From positions 1 through 64,000 of the forward strand of contig ONIY01000006.1 of the NCBI GenBank assembly GCA_900318065.1: a stretch of DNA of 64,000 bases, in the 5' to 3' direction. Position 1 is the stretch's first letter, and every line of letters starts with the position of its first letter. The translations under genes and the position numbers were made by a program. The notes beneath the pieces are model-generated. The model ran no database searches, was not told the origin of the DNA, and was given only the letters and a program-made list of their open reading frames with translations. Below are positions 33,841-43,300 of the stretch, in pieces. This stretch comes from an uncultured Prevotellaceae bacterium. GTDB taxonomy: Bacteria > Bacteroidota > Bacteroidia > Bacteroidales > Muribaculaceae.

Positions 33841-34186
33841 CCTCCCTGCCGGAGCAAGCTATTCAGAGCGCAGCGGTCAGGCGAGCGTGAAGGTATCACG
33901 CAAGGCAGCTACTGCCACCGAGCCCGAGTACATCTATGTGTATGCCTCGTGCGACAGTCTGCAGCTGCAGTGCGAGCGTTACGAGCGCCAGATACGGAAC
34001 CTTCACAGCCAGTACGATGAGCGCCTGAACGAGATGCAAAACCGCTTGGCAGCCACGTCGCATGAACTGGAGGAGGTGAAGGAAAAGCCCCCTAATGCTA
34101 TTGGAACGGCATTGAAATGGTATTTTTACGGACTATTGTCCGGTATATTAGCAACAATCATCATCTTTATAAAACTGAAAAAATGA
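33608..34186 (+). CDS. Outer-membrane spanin-like lipoprotein
   Basis: A 192-residue protein from ATG 33608 with signal MPTVAAIVLSVLFLTGCAA and lipobox LTGC. A coiled coil (QLQCERYERQIRNLHSQYDE) is followed by a C-terminal membrane helix (WYFYGLLSGILATIIIFI). It starts inside the i-spanin-like gene in another frame, like Rz1 in Rz. The second membrane helix is unusual for Rz1 and suggests a protein that might span both membranes itself. Overlaps the next start (ATGA). Confidence 0.65.
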   Translation: MPTVAAIVLSVLFLTGCAAHRKSVTKAKEEQLSETIRTDSVIRLAIDSVSELVEIRTEPVKVPMSAVTLTIATDSLRSLPAGASYSERSGQASVKVSRKAATATEPEYIYVYASCDSLQLQCERYERQIRNLHSQYDERLNEMQNRLAATSHELEEVKEKPPNAIGTALKWYFYGLLSGILATIIIFIKLKK

Positions 34187-34683
34187 ACAAGAATTTTATC
34201 TACGGCATAGCAGCCGTAAAGTTTGGAACCGCAGTAATCGGTTACATTGAGAAAGGCAGTTGGGACTGGGGCGGCACGAAGCCAGAAACCACCGACGTGG
34301 AAGCCGAGCAGGTGCCTGATGCCCCGGTACTGACCTTGGTTCAGAAGAACGGTCAGATCAGCCCGACGTTCAACCTCATCCAGTTAGACTACGAGAACCT
34401 GCACAACGTGCTTGGCGGCGAGTTGGTAACTACTGGTGAGGGGCAAAATGCCACCGTTACTGGATGGAAAGCCCCGACGAGCCTTGTGGAGAAGAGCGGC
34501 CAGTGGACCATTGACTTCGTGAGCGGTCAGACGATGACCATCCCGAACGGTACTATCCTGGCGAACCTTGGCGGCAAGTTGACCTTGACCGAGGTGTCGA
34601 AGGTAGAGTGCCAGTTGAAGGTGAACAAGCCCGCCGCTGGTGGTGCTCCATACGAAATCAACAACACCCCTGCTGAAGGCTGA
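34183..34683 (+). CDS. Tail tube-like protein
   Basis: A 166-residue protein from ATG 34183 (MNKNFIYGIAAVKFGTAVIG). It has an acidic middle (PETTDVEAEQVPDAP) and beta-rich repeats (NGTILANLGGKLTLTEVSKV). The position before the tail chaperone pair and tape measure fits a tail tube subunit. The family match is by position and fold pattern. Confidence 0.6.
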   Translation: MNKNFIYGIAAVKFGTAVIGYIEKGSWDWGGTKPETTDVEAEQVPDAPVLTLVQKNGQISPTFNLIQLDYENLHNVLGGELVTTGEGQNATVTGWKAPTSLVEKSGQWTIDFVSGQTMTIPNGTILANLGGKLTLTEVSKVECQLKVNKPAAGGAPYEINNTPAEG

Positions 34684-35162
34684 TGGACGCGCATATCATC
34701 CAAGAGATCCAGAGAGAGGGAGCGGAAGCCTTGCTGAACGTGGGCGTTTCCCTCCCTCTCAAGGATTTTAAGGTGCCGTTCCGGAAGGAACCGCTGCACC
34801 TGAGGCTTACAATGAAGCGCCCGACGATGGCCCGACAGATACAGATAGCGCGGACGTGGCTGAGTGTAGGCATGACGTTGGCTGAGTTCGAAGCATTGGA
34901 CTATGACGGTCAGATGGCGTTCCTGGCGAAGCACGGCAAGAAGTTGAGCCGCATGATAGCCCTGACGATGCCCCACTGGTGGCTGCCGACGTGCGTATTG
35001 TCGTGGTTTATCCGCCACCGCATGAAGTGGGAGTACCAGAAAGCGGCGTTTGAGAAGTTCGTGACCCTGATGGGCACAAGCCCTTTTATGCCTATTATCA
35101 GATCAGCAGAGATGGCGAATCCGATGAAGCTGAGACTGAGCCAGGGAAGGAAGGGGAGTTAA
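34683..35162 (+). CDS. Tail assembly chaperone G-like, frame 0 product
   Basis: A 159-residue protein (MDAHIIQEIQREGAEALLNV, a helical core, WWLPTCVLSWFIRHRMKWEY). Its 3' part overlaps an ATG-less frame in -1. The slippery heptamer C CCT TTT (35081-35087) sits in the zero frame at SPF. The adjacent tape measure supports the call: long tails use a G and a GT fusion made by frameshifting. Confidence 0.75.
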   Translation: MDAHIIQEIQREGAEALLNVGVSLPLKDFKVPFRKEPLHLRLTMKRPTMARQIQIARTWLSVGMTLAEFEALDYDGQMAFLAKHGKKLSRMIALTMPHWWLPTCVLSWFIRHRMKWEYQKAAFEKFVTLMGTSPFMPIIRSAEMANPMKLRLSQGRKGS

Positions 35163-35389
35163 AGAGCCGTTGGGAAGGCTCCCATAGCCCCTTCGGATTT
35201 ATATGGTCGATAGCGAATGCTACAGGCTGGAGTGTTGACTACATTCTGAATGGTGTAAACTACCAGACGCTGATTATGATGATTGCCGACGCACCGCGCT
35301 ATGTGGATGTGAAGAAAAAGAAAGAGAACCAGAGTGCCGAGGACGAAGCTGCAGGTATTGTCGGCTTTTACCAAAGCCAGTTGAAGTAA
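35088..35389 (+). CDS. Tail chaperone T extension, made by -1 frameshift
   Basis: In the -1 frame after CCCTTTT the reading continues YAYYQISRDGESDEAETE and onwards to GWSVDYILNGVNYQTLIMM, IADAPRYV and a charged end, stopping at 35389. There is no ATG in the first half of this frame, yet the sequence looks strongly protein-like; the W-Y-L-V-Y-L-M-ADAPRY pattern is typical of tail chaperone T domains. The product would be a fusion of about 236 residues with the upstream gene. Confidence 0.8.
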
Positions 35390-35428
35390 CGAGGTTGCGA
35401 TGCCATCGCAACAAACAAAACAAGAAGC

Positions 35429-38400
35429 ATGAAACCAGTAGAGATAGAGTTCCTGATGAAGGACGGCTTGTCGAAAGGAGTAGATAAGAGCCGTGCAGGT
35501 ATCGAGCAGTTGCTTGATGCCTCTCGTCGTTTAGGCGAAGTTCTGAGCCAAAGCGGTGAGGAAGGAGCAAGGGCTTCAGACAAATACAACAGCAAACTTG
35601 TCGGTTTGCGTCAAGGGGTGGAAAAGATGTCCGCCTCCCTGAAGGCTATGGGTGTGTCTGAAAAAGAGACAGCCGGTGTGCTGATGAAGTCGAGCGAGCA
35701 GAACGTGAAGTTTGTCGAGGCACAAGCCGGACGGCTCCGTTCTATGGAAGATACACTGCGCTCTGCCCTGGAGAGTGGAAATACTGCATTGGCTGAAACG
35801 ACCAAGCAAGAAATGGAACAGGTGGAGACCTGGATGAACGAAGCACTTGATGCTATACAGAAAAATGCAGAACTGATACCCACTATCGTCAAGAATGCCT
35901 CCTCTACAGTTCCAGATCAGCAGACCGAGAGTATGAGAGCGCAACTTAGACTGCTGACCAATGAGATTGCCAGTACCACCGTTGAATATCGCCGAATGAC
36001 TGATGCGGAGAGAAACTCCGCTGCTGGTATGGAACTGAAGCGTAAGTTGGAGGACCTGATAAAGAAAGCCGGAGAGTTGCGTGATGCGATGGACGATGCC
36101 AACACCCAAATTCGTGGAGAGGCTTCCGACACAAAGCACTTGGATGGTATTGCGCAAGGCTTGAATGTCGTTACATCCTCTGCAGGTGCCGCTGTGAGTG
36201 TTTTCCAGATGTTCGGTGCAAGCCAGGAAGATTTGATAAACATTCAAACTAAACTCCAGGCAACACTCGCCATCAGCAATGCCCTGACTGTTATTCAGAA
36301 CAACCTCCAGAAAGAGAGTTCCCTTATGATGGGAATCCGTACCGTTCAGGAGAAAGCACATGCGGCAGCAATCTCTATACGAACAGCAGCCGAAGGAAGA
36401 GGTATAATTGTGACCAAGGCTGCCACCATAGCGCAGGCTGCTTTCAATCTTGTGGCTAAAGCAAATCCTTATGTACTCTTGGCGACAGCCATCCTGACTG
36501 TGGTAGGCGCGTTGGTGGCCTTCACGGTAGGCTCTAAAGAAGCAACAGCAGCCGAGAAACGTCAGCGAGAGGAAAGTGAGCGTCTGAGGAAGCAACAGGA
36601 AGACATGTCCCGTGCCCTTGGTCAGGCGGCAGGTAACGTGGAGGCTAAATATCGTTCCCTGCAACAGCAATGGAGCCGCTTGAAGACAGAGAGCGAGAAG
36701 AACAAGTGGATCAAGGAAAACGCCAACAAGTTTCATGAGTTAGGATTGAATGTAAACTCCGTGACCGATGCGGAACAAGTGTTGGTGAATATGGCTCCGC
36801 AAGTCATAGCTGCATTAAAAGCCGTAGCAGAGGCTGAGGCGTATAGTGATCTCTATAAACAGGCTATCAAGGAACGTGCGGAAAAGTGGGAGCACCGTGT
36901 GAAAAGCCGTGCGACTGGAGATTACTATACGACAGCCAAACAAGGTGAGAAGATTTCTGATGATGAATATAGGGCTGCAGGACTGACGGCTGGGGACATC
37001 AACTACAGTACAATGTATTCCCCCAGTGCCGGAATATCCTACACACAGAACCTTGGCTTAACTAAATCGGGCGTGGATAAGGTGAATGCCTATCGTAGAG
37101 AACAAGCCAGAGAAACGAACAGGCAACTCCAGGCTGGTCTTAACGAAACAGTGGATTTCTACGCAGACAAATGGGAACAGGCAGAACAGAAGGCTGCTGA
37201 AGCCAAATCAAAAATACCAGCTCATCTCCGTTACAATGGTGGCGGCGATTCCGGAGGCTCTGGAGGTTCTGGAAGAAATGGTGGTGGCGGCAATGGTGGC
37301 GGCAATGACCTTAAAGAAGAGGAAGACCGTGCCGAGGCACTTACAGAACTACAGGCAAAGAACCGTCAAGCTGAGATAGACCTGATGGCGGAGGGGGCGG
37401 AAAAAAAACGTGCCCAGTTGCGTCTGGACTATGACAAAGAGATAGCGGAACTTGCTGCTCTTGAAAAGGAATGGCGCGATGCGCAGAAGGGAGAACTGAC
37501 TAAGGACCAAAAGGACGCATTAGATGCTGCCCGTACCTTGGCAAAATCAAAACTTGCCGCAGGAGAGGCTGAAATAGCAGATGAGGAAGCGGAACGGGAA
37601 AGAGTACGCCGTAAGGCACAACTACAGTCGATGCGCCAGTACCTGAAGGAATATGGCGATGAATTACAACAAGAGTTGGCTATCACGGAGGACTATCGGG
37701 ATCAGATTGCAGAAGCGCGTGCCAATGGTGACGAGGGAAAAGCGTTGCTCCTTGAACGGAAGCTACAGGAGGAATTGAGCAATAAGAGACTGACCAACTT
37801 GCGCAACTCGCAAGAGTACATTCGCGCGTTTGAGAATTTGGGCAATACCTCAACCCAAACATTGCAGTCACTCATAAAGAAGTTCGAGGATGCCAAGGAA
37901 GCAGCAGCCAAGAGCCTTGACCCCTATCAACTGAGGGAGTACACAGAGACTCTTCAGCAGATGTATGATGAACTTGATAACCGAAACCCATTTGAGGCTC
38001 TGACTAAGGCATTGAAAGACCTTGCAGACGCTCAGAAAGAAGTTAAAGATGCGCAGGACATCTATGACAAAGTAAAGGGAGGCCATACCGTTATCAATGC
38101 TTCAACAGGCAGCACCTATACGGAAGCAGAGGCAAGCCGACTGCTCGCCGCAGCCAAAGACAAAGAGTCGAAGGCTTATACCAAGCTGATTAAAGCATCA
38201 ACGGATTGTGCGAAAAGACTTAATCAGTTTGCTGACACATTGAACCAACTCGGTGAGATGGTCGGCGGGAAACTTGGTGACTCTCTTGGTGCCCTCGGCA
38301 ATATACTTGGCTCTGTTGGTGGTGCCTTTGAGAACATCAAGAATATCAACGTCAATGCAACAGGCTTCGAGAAGGCGCTTGGGCAGTTCTCAGCCGTGGC

Positions 38401-39853
38401 AGGTACTGTGTCCGCAATGGTTGATATGAACCTGGCACTCGACAAACTGCTGCCGGATGCGGAGTCGCTGTACGAGCACTATGCTGCCAAGCAACGTGAG
38501 CTTAACGAGAAGCGAATGCGTATGATTGAGTTGGAGATTGAGCAGTTGGAACAGCGACTCACCAGCGAGTCATGGTTCTACGAGAACGGATTGACTCAAC
38601 TAAAGAAGAACGCAGAACTGAACGCACAATACGCAAAGGCTTATGGTGAGGTAGCTGCGATGCCGCAAGAAATCTATAGGAATGCCAGTAGCGGTTTCTC
38701 AAAATGGGCGCCAGCCATCTTGGGAGCGATTATAGGTATAGTTGCAGGTATCCTGACATTCGGTGCAGGGGCAGGTCCAGGAGCAGCCCTTGGTGCAGCC
38801 ATCGGTTCTGCGATTGGAGGAACGGCCATCGGTGCCGCCCTTGGTGCGACCGTTGTGGCCGCCATCGGCACAGCCATCTTCTCAGGCGTCGGAGCCGCAT
38901 TGGGTAATGCTGTCAGAGCCGGTATTGACGGTCTGACCTATAAGGAAGGTCAGACTGCCGCCATCAACAACATGCGTGTGCAGACAAGGCATAAAACATT
39001 CTTCCGATCAGAAAAGACGCAAGACTTGCAGTCGTGGGTGAAAGAGAATTGGGGACAAGACTTGTTCGAGGAAGTCAAAGGTGTGCAACTCATCGACCCA
39101 GAGGTGGCAAAGAAAATCTTGGAAAAAGGTCCGACTTTGGTTGGCGAGACGCGTGAGACTCTTGAACAACTGCTTGAATACAGCGAAAAGATACGGGAAT
39201 TTATCGACGAGGTGCATGAATATGTGTCCGAAGCATTCTCCCCCCTCGTTGATAATCTCACGGATGCTTTGTGGGATTGGCTTTCCAATGGTGAAGATGT
39301 CATGGATAAGTTCAGAGAGTATGCCGCTGATACGTTCAAAAACATAGCGCAGGACGCTCTGAAAGCCATGATAACGAAGAATATCTTCGAACCGTTCCAA
39401 GAGCAGCTTGAAGATTTGACCATCGCCTACTCGACAGGTCAGATTGACGAGACTGCCTATATGGCCGCTGTTGCTGAGTTCGCCAAGCAAGCCTCCGCTG
39501 CTATTGAAGCCCAGTTGCCAGTCCTGCAAAACGCTGCACAGGTAATGGAGATGGCTATGGAGGGTGCAGGTATCGACATTGTTGGTAATGACACCGTTCA
39601 GCAGAGCGGCAAGGCCGGAGCCTTCACGACGATGAGCCAGGATCAGGCAGGCAAACTGGAGGGGCTGTTCGTAAGCGGACAGATGCACTGGGCGAGCATG
39701 GACGACAGGCTGGAGGACGTAGCCAGCCGTATGAGTTCGGTGCAGGACCACCTGCGCCAGATAGCAACGAACACGGGCAGCAGCGCTCAGTCGCTGGGTG
39801 AGATTAAGGAAGACATCAAGAAAATGATACGTGACGGACTGAAAGTGAAATAG
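35429..39853 (+). CDS. Tape measure protein
   Basis: A 1474-residue protein, about 220 nm of tail if helical throughout. It is mostly coiled coil (KQREESERLRKQQEDMSRAL), with a Gly-rich hinge (GGGDSGGSGGSGRNGGGG) near residue 610 and hydrophobic Gly/Ala segments near residues 350-370 and 1095-1165 (AIGSAIGGTAIGAALGATVV) that could insert in the host membrane. It sets tail length and fills the tube. It lies directly behind the frameshifting chaperones. Confidence 0.9.
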   Translation: MKPVEIEFLMKDGLSKGVDKSRAGIEQLLDASRRLGEVLSQSGEEGARASDKYNSKLVGLRQGVEKMSASLKAMGVSEKETAGVLMKSSEQNVKFVEAQAGRLRSMEDTLRSALESGNTALAETTKQEMEQVETWMNEALDAIQKNAELIPTIVKNASSTVPDQQTESMRAQLRLLTNEIASTTVEYRRMTDAERNSAAGMELKRKLEDLIKKAGELRDAMDDANTQIRGEASDTKHLDGIAQGLNVVTSSAGAAVSVFQMFGASQEDLINIQTKLQATLAISNALTVIQNNLQKESSLMMGIRTVQEKAHAAAISIRTAAEGRGIIVTKAATIAQAAFNLVAKANPYVLLATAILTVVGALVAFTVGSKEATAAEKRQREESERLRKQQEDMSRALGQAAGNVEAKYRSLQQQWSRLKTESEKNKWIKENANKFHELGLNVNSVTDAEQVLVNMAPQVIAALKAVAEAEAYSDLYKQAIKERAEKWEHRVKSRATGDYYTTAKQGEKISDDEYRAAGLTAGDINYSTMYSPSAGISYTQNLGLTKSGVDKVNAYRREQARETNRQLQAGLNETVDFYADKWEQAEQKAAEAKSKIPAHLRYNGGGDSGGSGGSGRNGGGGNGGGNDLKEEEDRAEALTELQAKNRQAEIDLMAEGAEKKRAQLRLDYDKEIAELAALEKEWRDAQKGELTKDQKDALDAARTLAKSKLAAGEAEIADEEAERERVRRKAQLQSMRQYLKEYGDELQQELAITEDYRDQIAEARANGDEGKALLLERKLQEELSNKRLTNLRNSQEYIRAFENLGNTSTQTLQSLIKKFEDAKEAAAKSLDPYQLREYTETLQQMYDELDNRNPFEALTKALKDLADAQKEVKDAQDIYDKVKGGHTVINASTGSTYTEAEASRLLAAAKDKESKAYTKLIKASTDCAKRLNQFADTLNQLGEMVGGKLGDSLGALGNILGSVGGAFENIKNINVNATGFEKALGQFSAVAGTVSAMVDMNLALDKLLPDAESLYEHYAAKQRELNEKRMRMIELEIEQLEQRLTSESWFYENGLTQLKKNAELNAQYAKAYGEVAAMPQEIYRNASSGFSKWAPAILGAIIGIVAGILTFGAGAGPGAALGAAIGSAIGGTAIGAALGATVVAAIGTAIFSGVGAALGNAVRAGIDGLTYKEGQTAAINNMRVQTRHKTFFRSEKTQDLQSWVKENWGQDLFEEVKGVQLIDPEVAKKILEKGPTLVGETRETLEQLLEYSEKIREFIDEVHEYVSEAFSPLVDNLTDALWDWLSNGEDVMDKFREYAADTFKNIAQDALKAMITKNIFEPFQEQLEDLTIAYSTGQIDETAYMAAVAEFAKQASAAIEAQLPVLQNAAQVMEMAMEGAGIDIVGNDTVQQSGKAGAFTTMSQDQAGKLEGLFVSGQMHWASMDDRLEDVASRMSSVQDHLRQIATNTGSSAQSLGEIKEDIKKMIRDGLKVK

Positions 39854-39856
39854 ATT

Positions 39857-40321
39857 ATGGCACATATACTATCAGGACAGGTGCTGATTAACGGCACCGA
39901 CATCTGGCAGGAGTACGGCGTGTTCCTGACGGAGGAGAAGAAAGGCGGCAGGGATAACCTGAACGCCATCCTCACGCCGAGCAAGACGAAGACGCACGTA
40001 GGTGTTGACATCAGGGAGGCTAACGGCAAGAAATACTCCCGGACGCTGACGGTGGCGAACCAGGAGCGCGAGGTGACGCTTCACTTTGCCCAATATGCGC
40101 AGACGAGGACGGAGTGGCTGCAGAAGTACCAGGCGTTCATCCAGTTCCTGAAGACGGGCGAGAACGGCTGGCTGACGGTGCGTTTCCCCTCCCTCGGACT
40201 GACCCTGCGCATGTATTATTCGTCGAGCACCCAGTTCCGGAGCCTGACCTATCTGTGGAAGGAGGGTGTGCAGGCAGGACGTTACAAGGTGACGTTCAAG
40301 GAACCCGAACCCATTATATAA
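39857..40321 (+). CDS. Distal tail (Dit)-like protein
   Basis: A 154-residue protein: ILSGQVLINGTDIWQEYGVF, then GVDIREANGKKYSRTLTVAN and GWLTVRFPSLGLTLRMYY. The beta-rich pattern and position after the tape measure match small distal-tail hub proteins. The family name is tentative. Confidence 0.6.
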   Translation: MAHILSGQVLINGTDIWQEYGVFLTEEKKGGRDNLNAILTPSKTKTHVGVDIREANGKKYSRTLTVANQEREVTLHFAQYAQTRTEWLQKYQAFIQFLKTGENGWLTVRFPSLGLTLRMYYSSSTQFRSLTYLWKEGVQAGRYKVTFKEPEPII

Positions 40322-40345
40322 ACGATATTAAAACGTCATTAGAAT

Positions 40346-43300
40346 ATGCTTCTAACACTATATGACCAGTACGGCAATGAGAAAGCGGAACTGCAAGCCA
40401 ACGACAGCAGTACGCAGGACAAGGAGGTTCAGGCAGACAATGTGCTGAGCCTGGGCTTCACGCTGTATGAGCATGTGGCCATCGACGTGAATGACTACGT
40501 GGACTTCGGCGGTGAGCGTTACTGGGCCGTGGAGAAATACGAGCCTGCGGAAAAGAGCAGCGTGGAATGGGAGTACAGTCTGAAGCTGTACGGCATAGAG
40601 AGCCTTATCAAGCGTTTTCTGGTACTGAACAACACGGACGGCGATAACGAGGCAGTGTTCACGCTGACCGCCCGTCCCGTGGATCATGTGCGCCTGATAG
40701 TGAAGTGCATCAACGACGGCATGGACCAGACAACGAACTTCAAGGTGGGCAGCGTGGAAGGCACCGATAACGTGGTGATCAACTACGAAGGCAAATACTG
40801 CGATGAAGCCCTGAAAGAACTTGCCGAGACGGTAGGCGTGGAATGGTGGTTTGACGGCGAGACGCTGAACCTGAGCCGCTGTGAGTGGGGCAGCGCGGTT
40901 GTGCTTGGCTACGGCGAGGGGCTGACCAGCCTGGAGCAGGACAAGGCCGACAACGTGAAGTTCTACACGCGGCTGTTCCCGATAGGCAGCAGCCGGAACA
41001 TCGACAGGGAGCGCTATGGCGCAAGCCGACTGCAGTTGCCCGGCGGTGCGAAGTATGTGGACATGGGCGACCTTGTGCAGAAATACGGTGTCATACACCA
41101 CTATGAGCAGGAAGCCTTCAGCGGCATCTATCCACGGCGGGTCGGTGTGGTGAGCAGCGTGCGCTCGAGAGAGGTGCAGGACAGCGACGGCAAGCCCTAT
41201 ACCATCTACTACTTCAAGGACAACGGCCTGACGTTTGACCCGAACGCCTACGAGATAGGCGGTCTGGTGAAACACGTGAGTTTTCAGGAGGGCTCAGAAC
41301 TTGCCGGACTGGGGACGGACAATGACCACTACTTTGAGGTGAACTTCGACAGCGAGACACGCGAGTTTGAGATCATCACGATATGGCCCTACGATGACGA
41401 CCGGCAGTTGCCCGGCGACACGTTGGTACCGAAGCCCGGTGACAAGTATATTCTGTGGAACATCCGGATGCCGGACGAGTATTACACGCTTGCCGAGACC
41501 GAGTTCCAGAGCGCTGTGGAGGAATACAACCGCAAGCACACCCAGGACGTGAGCCGCTACAAGGCGCCGACCGACCATGTGTGGATAGAGGACACCGGCA
41601 CGGAACTGGAGGTCGGGCGACGTGTGCGCCTGAAGAGTCAGGAGTATTTTCCGAGGCTGGGCTACAGAGAGAGCCGAATCACACGCATAAGCCGGAGCGT
41701 GAACCTACCAAGCCAGATGGACTTGGAGATTAGCGACGCACTGAGTAGCGGAACACTGGATAAGATAGACGATGCCATCAGCGACGCGAAGAGTTATGCC
41801 GGCAGCATACTGGGTGCGGTGAACGTCCCCGACCTTATCAGGAGTTGGGACGAGACAAAGCCGACGGACAACAACATCTACAGCGCGCGGCGGACGCACA
41901 AGGAGTTCCTGAGCAAGAACACTGCAGACAGGGCCAAGAAAAAGATCATCTTCGACGAGGGCATCGAGGCTGGCGACTTTGAAGCCGGTTCACGAGGCGG
42001 CCATATCGACGGCCAGGGCAATGCCGAACTGCTGACGCTGGTGGTGCGCCAACTGCTGCGCAGCGCGAGGTTCGTGGACGGCTTCGGCGGTGAGGGATGG
42101 CAGTTGTGGATAGATGAGCAGGAACTGGCTAACCTGACCATCGACAAACTGACGGTGCGCCAGGTGATGACCGTGTTTGAACTGCTGGTAGAGAAAATCC
42201 GTAGCGTTGGCGGTCAGATTGTGGTGAGTGCCGCCAATGGAAAAATAAAGACCGTGGAGGAGGTGGACGGCTACTACAAGATCACCTTCGAGCAAGAGAA
42301 TACCTTCCAGGCACACGATTTGATGCGCAGCCAGACCTTCACAGGCGGCAACCTGAAATCGTACTGGGTGGAGGTGGCTGCAGTTGACGGCAATTCGGTA
42401 CTGGTAGAAACGAGTGAGTTTGACGCCAGTCTTCCGGCTGAAGCCGACGAGGTGGTGCTGATGGGCAACACCGAGAACGCGCTGCGCCAGAACCTGATAC
42501 TTATATCAGCCACCGAGGACGGCCAGCCTCGCATAGACGTGATGGACGGTGTGAAGGCGAAGAACTTCACGGACTGCCTGCGTGCGCGTCTGGGCAACCT
42601 GGACGGCATCAAGGATGACTGGTTCCCGGCAGACAACCAGCCCCACGGCAACGGCCTGTACAGCGACAACGCCTACCTGCGCGGCACGTTCCTGTTGGTA
42701 ACGGGCGAAGACATCAAGACAAAGTTTGAGATAACTGAGGGCAAGATAGCAAGTAGCGTGAGTGCGCTGCGCCAGGACTTTGCCATTGACAGAGGCTACC
42801 TGAACAACCCCAGTTTTGACGAGGGGCTGAGCAAGTGGCTGACGGAGAACGAGACAGTGTTCTGGCTGGTTGGTAACAAATGGATCTGGGCCAACGAGAA
42901 CGTGCTGACCAAGAAAGGCGACGGTGCAAGCGTGACGAAAGACGACGGTCGTGTGGTGGTCAGGATCAAGAACAAGTATATCACCCAGAAGAACGCGAAC
43001 CTGCGCAGCAAGCCGACGATGGAGACGAACCCGACGACGGGACAGAAGGAGGCGAAGCCGGTATATCTGAGTTTCCTGTACCGCTGCGCGGAGGCTGGCA
43101 CGCTGAAGGTGCGTTTCGAGGGTGTTGACAAGGCTGGCTTCGAGAACTTCAACTCTATGGACGTGGAGGAAGAACTGGCAGTGACCGACGGCTACAAGCA
43201 GTACACCTGCAACGGGCTGTGGAACGGCACAGGCGACTTCAAACTGAGTTTCACTGGCGACATCTACCTGTATATGCTCATACTGAGCACAGACAAGATT

